Of a DNA stretch of 64,000 bases, positions 54,471-61,255 are shown piece by piece; position 1 is the first letter of the stretch, and each line of letters opens with the position of its first letter. The notes under the pieces are model-generated. The model saw only the letters and a program-made list of their open reading frames with translations. It had not been told where the DNA came from and ran no database searches. The stretch comes from a bacterium (GTDB taxonomy: Bacteria > Hinthialibacterota > Hinthialibacteria > H5-UNCL2), in assembly GCA_015075175.1 (NCBI GenBank), contig JABTUV010000004.1, positions 186,001-250,000 of the forward strand, in the 5' to 3' direction. Made by a program: the position numbers and the translations under genes.

Positions 54471-54714
54471 ACGCTACGTGGCGGAAATACTGGAACAACT
54501 GATCGAAGAGGGCGCCCCCTTTTGCACCTGCGAGAACTGCCTGACTGACATCATGGTCGTCACGCTCAACAGTCTTCCACCCAGGTACGTCGCAGACTGC
54601 TCCACCATGAATTTCTTCTATCCTTCTAAAACCATTGAGATTGAATCACGTGATATGATCTTAAAACAAGTTTTCGAGTCAATAAAACTTGTTTCTTCAA
54701 ATCCACGACATTAA
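54454..54714 (+). CDS. ComFB-family protein
   Basis: 86 residues. NLNERYVAEILEQLIEEGAP leads to CTCENCLTDIMVVTLNSLPP and RYV, the Cys-x2-Cys and N-x-L-P-P-x-Y signature of late competence protein ComFB (PF10719). ComFB-like proteins bind cyclic dinucleotides in some bacteria and regulate type IV pilus-dependent uptake or motility. The gene starts inside the GspG-like gene, supporting a surface-structure role. An 11-bp inverted repeat lies at its 3' end. Confidence 0.88.
   Translation: MINLNERYVAEILEQLIEEGAPFCTCENCLTDIMVVTLNSLPPRYVADCSTMNFFYPSKTIEIESRDMILKQVFESIKLVSSNPRH
54664..54694. promoter_or_regulatory. Perfect 11-bp inverted repeat at the end of the ComFB gene
   Basis: AAACAAGTTTT (54664-54674) is exactly inverted at 54684-54694 with nine bases between. 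It lies inside the last codons of the ComFB gene and upstream of the next gene, so it could be an operator or an attenuating hairpin; no T-run follows at the normal distance. Confidence 0.5.
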
Positions 54715-54734
54715 TCTTTTCATTTCAAGCTATT

Positions 54735-55088
54735 ATGGGCAAACATGCTGTTGGCCGTGTGCTCAGTGCTGAATGGAACGACGAGGAACAGGGAATCGAT
54801 CTGGTACTCGTCTTCGAACCGTCCGGCGTGCGGCTGCGCGGCCAATGCCGAGCCGGAACGGACCCGGAAACCGGCCACACCGTCTCGCCAGCCGGCCTAA
54901 AGGCTCAACTGCCCAAGATCCGCAGCATGAAAGTCTATTGGAACGGCCCCGCATCCGAGGTCGGCTTTGATCCTGCCCGACTGCGAAACCTGGTCATTCA
55001 TCTTGATTTGGCCGGGTCCCAACTGGGCGTGCGGGAAGGTCCAGCCGGCCCGGACGCCAACGCCTTCCTGTCGCGCATCTTGCGCTAA
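54735..55088 (+). CDS. Small uncharacterised protein
   Basis: 117 residues after an AT-rich gap. Beta-rich: GRVLSAEWNDEEQGIDLVLV, EPSGVRLRGQCRAG, MKVYWNGPASEVGFDP and LVIHLDLAGSQLGV. No signal peptide, helix or motif I can name. The base composition is like its neighbours and codon usage is GC-rich, supporting real coding. The following 55089-55214 is AT-rich and empty. Confidence 0.55.
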   Translation: MGKHAVGRVLSAEWNDEEQGIDLVLVFEPSGVRLRGQCRAGTDPETGHTVSPAGLKAQLPKIRSMKVYWNGPASEVGFDPARLRNLVIHLDLAGSQLGVREGPAGPDANAFLSRILR

Positions 55089-55214
55089 GGGGCAGGAAGG
55101 TCGAGCACTTCGATTTATACGCATAAGTTATATTATGTAAACTAATTGGCTCATGCAAGAAGCCCATCATGGAACCTCCAGGCGTCGAACTTGACTAGAT
55201 GCATCGAACTTGAG

Positions 55215-55291
55215 TGGCGCGCCTGGAGGGATTCGAACCCCCGGCCTACGGAACCGGAATCCGGCGCTCTATCCAGCTGAGCTACAGGCGC
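55215..55291 (-). tRNA. tRNA-Arg (CCG)
   Basis: On the minus strand GCGCCTG pairs with CAGGCGC, followed by the discriminator G and encoded CCA. D-arm GCTC/GAGC, anticodon loop TTCCGGT with anticodon CCG, T-arm GGGGG-TTCGAAT-CCCTC. The top pair of the anticodon stem (27-43) is C-T, unpaired; all other stems pair. Confidence 0.9.
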
Positions 55292-55306
55292 GCAAAACGG
55301 AAGGCG

Positions 55307-55810
55307 CTAACTTTCGTAGAACAAGTACTTCTTCCAGACGTCCCGGCTCCGCCCATGGTGCCTGGCGACCTGCAGAAAGGTCGCGGACCGGGGCGCCCCG
55401 GGCCGGCGCAGGAGCATCATCCCCGCCTCGTCGGGCAGCTGGTTGCCCTTCTTGCGGTTGCAGTCCTTGCAGGCGGCGACCACGTTGTTCCATTGATCGG
55501 CGCCTCCCCGGCTGAGCGGGACGACGTGGTCGACCGTCAAATCCTCGAAGCGGAATTCCCGCCCGCAGTACTGACACACCCCCCCGTCGCGCAAGAGCAC
55601 GTTCTTGCGGCAGAAGGAGACCTCCTTGTAAGGGACGCGCACGAAGTTCTTCAGGCGAATCACCTCGGGAACGCGCAGTTCGCACCTGGCCGACCGCAAG
55701 AGGTGGCCGTTGGCCTCAACCTCCAAGGCCTTACCCCCAAGGAGCAGCTTGACCGCCCGCTTCACGTTGCAGATATGGATGGCCTCAAAACTGGCGTTGA
55801 GGACCAGGAC
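55307..55810 (-). CDS. HNH endonuclease-like protein, start uncertain
   Basis: The HNH finger is complete: VCQYCGREFRFEDLTVDHVV with its first Cys pair, PLSRGGADQWNNVVAACKDC and NRKKGN. The usual family start, VLVLNASFEAIHICN, lies upstream of the GTG at 55765 in the same frame, so the gene extends at least to 55810, but no ATG, GTG or TTG lies in the last open stretch, suggesting a small indel or an unusual start. About 170 residues. Widespread single-domain proteins of this kind are nucleases of unclear purpose. It ends 15 bases before tRNA-Arg, which lies on the same strand. Confidence 0.8.
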   Translation of the reverse strand, partial: VLVLNASFEAIHICNVKRAVKLLLGGKALEVEANGHLLRSARCELRVPEVIRLKNFVRVPYKEVSFCRKNVLLRDGGVCQYCGREFRFEDLTVDHVVPLSRGGADQWNNVVAACKDCNRKKGNQLPDEAGMMLLRRPGAPRSATFLQVARHHGRSRDVWKKYLFYES

Positions 55811-55894
55811 GCGTGAAGCAAGCCCGCTGAATGGATCTTTTGCGGGAACCGCCTCCCTTCTCCCTCGAAATATTATAATCTTTTATAAGCCCAG

Positions 55895-56715
55895 TTAATC
55901 CAAGCTGTAGTGCAGCATGTAATCCGCTGCCACGACCCGGAAACCAAACTTACCGTAGATCTGGGCGGCGCGAAAATTCTCCAGCGCCGTCCTCAGCTCC
56001 AAAAGATTACAATCTTTCACCAACTCGCTGAGTGCCGCAGTCAAGAGACGATGACCGTGCCCCCGTCCCTGATGTTCCGGGGCAGCCGCCAGAAAATCGA
56101 TCACCCCAATGGGTCCGACGGCCAGCTCCGGAGCGCGTCAGAACGCAGGAAACTGACAAAGCCGGCGATCGTTCTCGCCTCTTCCAACACCAAAATGGTG
56201 TACGCCGGCGACCCAAGGCACCGGGCGATCCACTCCCGGAAGAGAGTACGCCCCAACTCCCGACCGGGAAAAGTCCCGGCGAAAAAGTGGCTGTGGACGT
56301 GGGAGACCGCGATCAAGTCTTGCAGGTAGAGTCAATTCCCCGCCAGGCCAGGCACGCACTGCTGCGACGCTGCCTTGCGCGCGACTATAGGCTTTGCGGG
56401 TGCGACATGTCAAGGGTCGCCTTGTCGCACGCTCATTTTGAGCGTGCAGCCCACGACTCTGAAATCCCATGGACTGAAGTACATCCAATGCCCGCGCGTC
56501 TTCACAATCCGCTTTGGCCTCGATCAGGTAAGGCGCCTTCAGGTCGGGAAAACCTCCTCCAACGCGGGAGGATCATCCATTCTGTTCAGGACGAGGCAAG
56601 GATGCAGGTTGTAACAGGGGCGGCGAAAGACGTAGGTATGGAACGAGTTCGGCTCAAGGCTCAAAAGTGCTTGAATATCAAGATGTTGTTTCGATCTTAC
56701 GGCGACCAGTCCTGG
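55895..56715 (-). pseudogene. GNAT acetyltransferase gene with several frameshifts
   Basis: Recognisable sequence begins near 56690 with LDIQALLSLEPNSFHTYVFR, shifts frame at about 56550 to APYLIEAKADCEDARALDVL and QSMGFQ, then to LYLQDLIAVSHVHSHFFAGT (with a TGA just before it), then FLRSDALRSWPSDPLG, and after one more missing G at 56104 to IDFLAAAPEHQGRGHGHRLL and YGKFGFRVVAADYML. The Q-x-x-G-x-G/H acetyl-CoA loop and the closing strand are those of GNAT enzymes with a tandem-like N-terminal half. At least three indels and a stop are needed. Either decay or poor sequence. Confidence 0.7.
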
Positions 56716-56954
56716 GCGGCCTTCGCTTTAATAAAGGGCATTCCAATGAAAGCAGTTAAGTTTATTTTTATCAATGCGTTGGAATGCATACTGAAAGGCC
56801 TTGAAGGGCGTCTGGAAGAGTGCGTCTCGGAGGTCGTCGTCTAGTTCATTTAAAACATTAATAACATACATTTGGGAAAATTATAAAAATAAGGTATTTG
56901 TGTAATATAGAATCGCAAAACCAAGCGGGCCGCACCACCGCCGAGGCGGGCGAT
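56716..56954. other. AT-rich spacer with no recognised gene
   Basis: From about 56730 to 56915 the composition drops well below the window average, with TTTATTTTTATCAATGCG and ATTTAAAACATTAATAACAT. A short open frame on the plus strand ends at 56844, but I see no site or homology to support it. Confidence 0.4.
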
Positions 56955-57421
56955 TCAACCGATCGGTACGAACATCAGGCTCGCCCGCAGGTCCTCGGCG
57001 GCCTTGGCGATCCGCTCCTCCAGCAGCTTGAGTTCCTCCTGCATACGGGCGAGCGCCAACTCGGTCTCGGGAATCAGGCGCGCCTTGAAATCTTCTGGCG
57101 GGCGCGCCATTCCATGATCTGGTCGCGCGACTCCTGGCCGCAGGCATTCTCCTCCAGTCGATAGGTATTGGCCCGCGCCCGCAGCTGCTTGCGCTCGGTA
57201 TCCAGAATGCGCAGGTACTTGCGCAGGCGGGCGATTTCATGCTCGCTTTCCCGCAACTGCGCCTGGGCGGCCTCATCGCCCGGCTTCTGAGCCACGTGTT
57301 GGCTCTGACTCTCCGCCTCGCTCTTCAGCGCCTCCAAGCGATCCGTCTCGCGCGATTTCTTCCTCCAGCGCTTGCAGCCCGTCGCTCCAGCAAGCAGGCT
57401 GGCACGTTCGTTGTCTTCCAT
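56955..57421 (-). CDS. Coiled-coil protein, one frameshift
   Basis: From ATG 57421 the product is almost entirely charged helix with heptads: RLEALKSEAESQSQHVAQKP, REAESEHEI-like repeats and EIARLRKYLRILDTERKQLR. The frame ends at 57074, but the helix plainly continues in another frame, ARLIPETELALARMQEELKL then LEERIAKAAEDLRASLM, to TGA at 56955; one base is missing near 57090. The full product would be about 155 residues, cytoplasmic, function unknown. It diverges from moeA. Confidence 0.65.
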
Positions 57422-57545
57422 TCAGCAACCCCAGGGAAATATCTACCACCGCGTGTCTGCAACCGCTTGGGCGGGTCATGCAGAGAGCCTTATCATACGG
57501 GAGGGCGAACAGTCGAGCAAGGGAAAAGGTGGGGCGCAATTGGGG

Positions 57546-57574
57546 TGGGCAAGGCGGCCCCGCGTCCGTATAAT
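57546..57574 (+). promoter_or_regulatory. moeA promoter, predicted leaderless
   Basis: TGGGCA at 57546-57551, 17-base spacer, and a perfect TATAAT at 57569-57574. Only six bases separate the -10 element from the ATG at 57581, so transcription should begin at or beside the start codon. The -10 lies in the palindrome CCGTATAATACGG, which could also be a repressor site. Confidence 0.7.
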
Positions 57575-57580
57575 ACGGCC

Positions 57581-58819
57581 ATGATTCCTTACACAGAGGC
57601 CTTGGAGAGAATTCTGGCGGAAGCGCCGCGGCTTCCAGGTGAGCGGGTTCGCGTCGAACAGGCGCTGGGGCGAGTCCTGCTTTCGACTTTCTGCGCGCCG
57701 CACCCCATGCCGCGTTTCGCCAACTCAGCCATGGACGGCTACGCGGTCAGGAGCGGAGATCTGGCGTCCGCTTCGCGCGAGCATCCCATCCGGTTGCGCG
57801 TGGTGGAGACGGTGCACGCGGGGCAAGAGGCCGGCCGGATGGTTGAGTCGGGAACGACCATCGGCGTCATGACCGGCGGATGCATTCCTCCCGGCGCGGA
57901 CGCAGTAGTCGTCAAAGAGGCGGTCGCGCGCGACGGGGAGTGGATCGAGGCGCGAGCGCCCGCGCGCGCCGGCCAGCACGTGCGTCCGGTCGGCGGCGAT
58001 TTCCCCGCCGGCGCTTCCCTGCTCTTCTCCGGCACCCGCCTGGGGTCGGCGGAGATCGGCCTTCTAGCCTACGTTGGACTGGAAGAGGTCGAGGTCGTAG
58101 AGCGTCCGCGCGTCGCCATCCTGTCCACCGGAGATGAGCTCATCCCGCCGGGACGGCCTCCGCACGGGGTGGAGGTGCACGACAGCAACGCAGCCACGTT
58201 GTCCAGCATGGCGCTCTTGGCCGGAGGCGATCCGGTGCGACTGGGACTCTGCCGGGACAATCCCGAGGAGCTCACGGCGCGGCTGGCCCGCGGCCTCTCC
58301 TGCCACCTGATCGTCACCACGGGGGGTGCATCGGTGGGCGAGCGCGACTACCAGCGCGAGGTCCTCCACGAGATGGGGTTTCAGGAGATCTTCTACCGGG
58401 TCGCCATCAAACCGGGAAAGCCTGTCCTCTTCGGACGTTGTGGGGAGACGCTGGTGCTGGCCCTGCCTGGAAACCCGGTGTCGGCAGCGGTGTGTTTCTC
58501 ACTGTTCGCTTGGCCGCTCCTGCGGGCGATGCGGCGGCGGTTTCCCAGCGTGCCTGCGGGCTGGCGCGCGGTAGCGGGTCAGGACCTGCCGGGCGCGGAA
58601 GACCGCGAGTCGTTCTTGCGCGTGCATCTGCGACAGGATGAATCGCTGCGGCTGGTGGCACAGCTGACTTCGCTGGACCAGGGATCGGGCATCTTCGGGT
58701 CCATGACCGGCGCGGTCGGCCTGGCGCGCGTGCGGGCGGGAGTGCGGCGCGTGCCGGAGGGCGATACCATCGAGGTCCTGCCCCTCCTGGGCGGACCCAT
58801 GCAGGAGGCGGTACTCTAA
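57581..58819 (+). CDS. moeA: Molybdopterin molybdenumtransferase
   Basis: 412 residues from ATG 57581, the only start consistent with the family N-terminus (YTEALERILAEAPRLPGERV). PRFANSAMDGYAVRSGD, VMTGGCIPPGADAVVVKEAV, RPRVAILSTGDELIPPG, VHDSNAATLSSM, VTTGGASVGERDYQREVL and LPGNPVSAAVCFSLF are all canonical MoeA elements. It inserts molybdate into adenylated molybdopterin. mobA lies 20 kb away and a NifX-like gene follows closely. No Shine-Dalgarno site is seen, in line with the leaderless promoter. The stop overlaps the next start as TAATG. Confidence 0.94.
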   Translation: MIPYTEALERILAEAPRLPGERVRVEQALGRVLLSTFCAPHPMPRFANSAMDGYAVRSGDLASASREHPIRLRVVETVHAGQEAGRMVESGTTIGVMTGGCIPPGADAVVVKEAVARDGEWIEARAPARAGQHVRPVGGDFPAGASLLFSGTRLGSAEIGLLAYVGLEEVEVVERPRVAILSTGDELIPPGRPPHGVEVHDSNAATLSSMALLAGGDPVRLGLCRDNPEELTARLARGLSCHLIVTTGGASVGERDYQREVLHEMGFQEIFYRVAIKPGKPVLFGRCGETLVLALPGNPVSAAVCFSLFAWPLLRAMRRRFPSVPAGWRAVAGQDLPGAEDRESFLRVHLRQDESLRLVAQLTSLDQGSGIFGSMTGAVGLARVRAGVRRVPEGDTIEVLPLLGGPMQEAVL

Positions 58820-59217
58820 TGTCGGCGGAGACCCCCATCGAGGTCAGCAAGGAAGCACTGGAGGAGATTGCGCGCGGGTTGTTGCGAGTGCTGGAGCTCA
58901 ATCCGCAGATCTTGGAACACGCGGCGGCGGAGATCCGCAACCTGGCGGAGCGTCTCCGTCAATTGGCGGGGGAAGCAGCGGCCAAGAAAGCCGCCCAACA
59001 GGAGGTCTCGGAGCGCGATCGCTACTTGGCCTGGCGCGCGCAGCATCTGTCCGAGCTGGCGCGCCAGCACGCCGGCCAGTACGTGGCGTTAGTCTACGAT
59101 GCGGAGCGCGGGGGCTTTACGCCCGCGGGTTTCGGCCGGCATCCCGACGAGGCTGTGGCCGCCGCTGCCGCCGCCCATCCCGGCCGCCAGCTTCTGCCCG
59201 TCATCGAGCGCCTTTGA
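58819..59217 (+). CDS. Uncharacterised small helical protein after moeA
   Basis: 132 residues, starting inside the moeA stop (TAATG). The first 75 residues are charged helix (EALEEIARGLLRVLELNPQI, then ERLRQLAGEAAAKKAAQQEV), the rest a small domain with YVALVYDAERGGFTPAGFGR and a C-terminal helix. No membrane segment. Translational coupling suggests a role with MoeA or the following NifX-like protein. Not recognised. Confidence 0.65.
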   Translation: MSAETPIEVSKEALEEIARGLLRVLELNPQILEHAAAEIRNLAERLRQLAGEAAAKKAAQQEVSERDRYLAWRAQHLSELARQHAGQYVALVYDAERGGFTPAGFGRHPDEAVAAAAAAHPGRQLLPVIERL

Positions 59218-59282
59218 GCCGCGTTGATTTTGATCGCAGCTCATGGCAACATGGAGTCAATCTGGGACAAGGAGAGTTCGGT

Positions 59283-59678
59283 ATGCGAATCGCCGTAGCC
59301 GCCGACGACGCCAATTGCGTCTCCACCCACACGGGGCGCTGCCAGGGGTTCGTGATCTTTGACGTCGTCAACGGCGTCGCCAGCCGCCGCGAGTATCGTG
59401 AGAACGCCTTCCGCGAAGAGGGCGCCTGCCCCAACCACTCGCGCTGCCACAACGCGGAGGGCGAGCGACCGCACCTGCACGATACGCTGATGAAGCTGTT
59501 GTCCGACTGTGACGTGCTGGTGGCGCGCGGGGTGGGGCAGCGGTTGATCTACGACCTGCAGTGCCAGGGGATCGAGACGTTCCTTTGCGACAACGCCAAC
59601 ATCGCCGAAACGGCGCGGCTGTTCGCGGCCGGGCGGCTGGCTCCCCTGTCGGGGGCGGGTCCCTGCCGCGAGGAATGA
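59283..59678 (+). CDS. NifX/NifB-like iron-molybdenum cofactor-binding protein
   Basis: 131 residues from ATG 59283, with AAGGAGA well placed upstream; an open frame extends further but lacks a site. MRIAVAADDANCVSTHTGRC, FVIFDVVNGVASRREY, NHSRCHN and CDVLVARGVGQRLIYDL, then GIETFLCDN, are the features of the dinitrogenase cofactor family (PF02579). In non-diazotrophs such proteins are thought to bind metal clusters. The moeA operon location suggests a role in molybdenum handling. A family C repeat follows its stop. Confidence 0.85.
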   Translation: MRIAVAADDANCVSTHTGRCQGFVIFDVVNGVASRREYRENAFREEGACPNHSRCHNAEGERPHLHDTLMKLLSDCDVLVARGVGQRLIYDLQCQGIETFLCDNANIAETARLFAAGRLAPLSGAGPCREE

Positions 59679-59690
59679 CGAGGATTGAGC

Positions 59691-59735
59691 GGAGTGCAAA
59701 CTTCAGTTTGCCGGCAGGCTGAAGCCTGGACTCCA
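59691..59735. repeat. Family C repeat after the NifX-like gene
   Basis: GGAGTGCAAACTTCAGTTTG then CAGGCTGAAGCCTGGACTCC, nearly the same as 44551-44598. Intergenic, between convergent genes. Confidence 0.75.
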
Positions 59736-59738
59736 GCC

Positions 59739-59933
59739 CTAATGTTCGCCGGGACGACGCGTCCCCAGCCAGAGTAAGAGTCCCAGCCCTCCCACGATGA
59801 CGGCGACGCCGAGAATACCGACCACGAGCAGCGTCGGCTCGGTCGGCGCGAGTCGGGGCGGCAAGAATTCGCCACTGGCCGGCAAAGGCCCCATCGCCGC
59901 CGTCACGTGCATCATGCCTGCCAGCGTTTTCAT
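59739..59933 (-). CDS. Small single-helix membrane protein
   Basis: 64 residues: a short start (MKTLAGMMHVTAAMGPLPAS), a Pro-rich linker and one strong helix, TLLVVGILGVAVIVGGLGLL followed by a basic RR tail. It resembles a C-terminal anchor or a tiny tail-anchored protein. Supported by the clear helix and a GGAGG upstream, although that is somewhat far from the start. Function unknown. Confidence 0.5.
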   Translation of the reverse strand: MKTLAGMMHVTAAMGPLPASGEFLPPRLAPTEPTLLVVGILGVAVIVGGLGLLLWLGTRRPGEH

Positions 59934-59969
59934 TTCGGTGTTGCGCCCTCCGGCATTCTGGACCCCATC

Positions 59970-60866
59970 CTACTCCGCCCGGCCTGCCGGCTCAATCGCG
60001 CGTTGCCTCGGGCGGCGAAGACAGGCCCGCAAGCGCGCCAGGTTGCGGTCCACGTCGCCCGGATCGTCCTGAGGCGTTTCCAGAATGGCGGGGAGACGGC
60101 GAAAGACAGGATGGACCAGTACCCGCCGAAAGCCCGCCTCGCCGATGCAGCCTTCGCCGATATGGGCGTGGCGATCCACGCGGCTGCCGCAGGGCTTCTT
60201 GCTGTCGTTCACGTGCAGGACGTGCACTCGCGTGCAGCCGAACGAGGTTTCAATCTCATCCACGAGCTGTTTCAGACCGGTTGCCTCGGTCAGGTCGTAA
60301 CCCGCCGCGAAGAGATGGCAGGTATCCAGGCACACGCCCACGCGGGGGTCGTCAAGCCGCCGCAGGAGCTGGCCGATTTCCTCCATGGTACGACCGGTTT
60401 CGGTTCCCTGCCCCGCCGTATTCTCCAAGAGCAGCATGGTACCGCCCGAGTATGCCCGCAAGACCTTCCCGATGGCGCGGGCCATGCGCTCCAGGGCTTG
60501 CGGGATCGATCGGCCCTCGTGCTTGCCCATGTGAACGACGAGATACTCAAGACCCAGGCGGGCGCAGCGATCCAGTTGATCGGCCAGCGCCTGCCGCGAG
60601 AGGCGGTACACGTCGCGTCGGCACGAGGCGAGATTGGGCAGGTAAGGCATGTGCGCGACCACAGGCTCGATACGGGTGCTGGTCTTCAGGGCCAGTTGAG
60701 CACGACGACGCCGAAAAGCCTCGACCGCCTCGTCGGGCAGTGGAGCGGTTTTCCAGGAGCGGGGGTTGCCGACGAAGACTTGCAGGCACTGGCACTGATG
60801 TTTGAGGGCGAGATCGAGCGCGGACGGAAGGCCCTTGGCGATGCTGAGATGGGCGCCCAGGCGCAT
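59970..60866 (-). CDS. nfo: Endonuclease IV
   Basis: 298 residues from ATG 60866, which overlaps the preceding stop. GAHLSIAKGLPSALDLALKH, CQCLQVFVGNPRSW, VVAHMPYLPNL, GLEYLVVHMGKHEGRS, MLLLENTAGQGTETG, VGVCLDTCHLFAAGYDLT and VHVLHVNDSKKPCGSRVDRH, then HAHIGEGCIG, supply the nine zinc ligands of the AP endonuclease 2 barrel. It cuts DNA at abasic sites in base-excision repair. It follows a zinc-ribbon gene with a one-base overlap. Confidence 0.94.
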   Translation of the reverse strand: MRLGAHLSIAKGLPSALDLALKHQCQCLQVFVGNPRSWKTAPLPDEAVEAFRRRRAQLALKTSTRIEPVVAHMPYLPNLASCRRDVYRLSRQALADQLDRCARLGLEYLVVHMGKHEGRSIPQALERMARAIGKVLRAYSGGTMLLLENTAGQGTETGRTMEEIGQLLRRLDDPRVGVCLDTCHLFAAGYDLTEATGLKQLVDEIETSFGCTRVHVLHVNDSKKPCGSRVDRHAHIGEGCIGEAGFRRVLVHPVFRRLPAILETPQDDPGDVDRNLARLRACLRRPRQRAIEPAGRAE

Positions 60867-61204
60867 CAACGCACGGCGGGGCGGTCGCCGACGATGCGCA
60901 GCGCCGCGGGTTTTTCCTGCGGTTTGACGACCGCCGCCTTGCGCTCTCGCGCGTACGCCGCAATCGCCAGGCTGTACACTTCGGTATAGCCGCACAGCCC
61001 GCAGGTCACGTACAGATACTTGTCCCCCGGATCAGGCGGGTTTTCCGAGTTGGCCTCGTGGTTGGAAACGCGCCGGCCTCCACGTCCCAGGATTTCATTG
61101 AGCAGCCCGCCCTTGGAAACGGAGACCTCGCGCGTGACGCAGGTGCGGTTGCGGCACTTGCTGCACTGGAAGTTCTCAATCAGCGCATCCACGACTGAGG
61201 CCAT
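60866..61204 (-). CDS. Zinc-ribbon protein (PF09855-like)
   Basis: 112 residues. Two CxxC knuckles, FQCSKCRNRTC and VTCGLCGYTEVYS, separated by a glycine-rich turn with SVSKGGLLNEILGRGGRR, fit the small nucleic-acid-binding zinc-ribbon family. The C-terminus is basic and disordered. Its stop codon overlaps the nfo start, so the two are co-expressed; a link to DNA repair is only inferred. Confidence 0.8.
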   Translation of the reverse strand: MASVVDALIENFQCSKCRNRTCVTREVSVSKGGLLNEILGRGGRRVSNHEANSENPPDPGDKYLYVTCGLCGYTEVYSLAIAAYARERKAAVVKPQEKPAALRIVGDRPAVR

Positions 61205-61255
61205 CGAGTCGGTCTCCTGACAGGATTTGCAGGTCCGTCGGTTGTCCGGCGTTAA

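Noticed and set aside
56032-56844. Plus-strand open frame of 270 codons
   Set aside because: It is antisense to the recognisable GNAT pieces and has no features; its AT-rich end is not coding-like.
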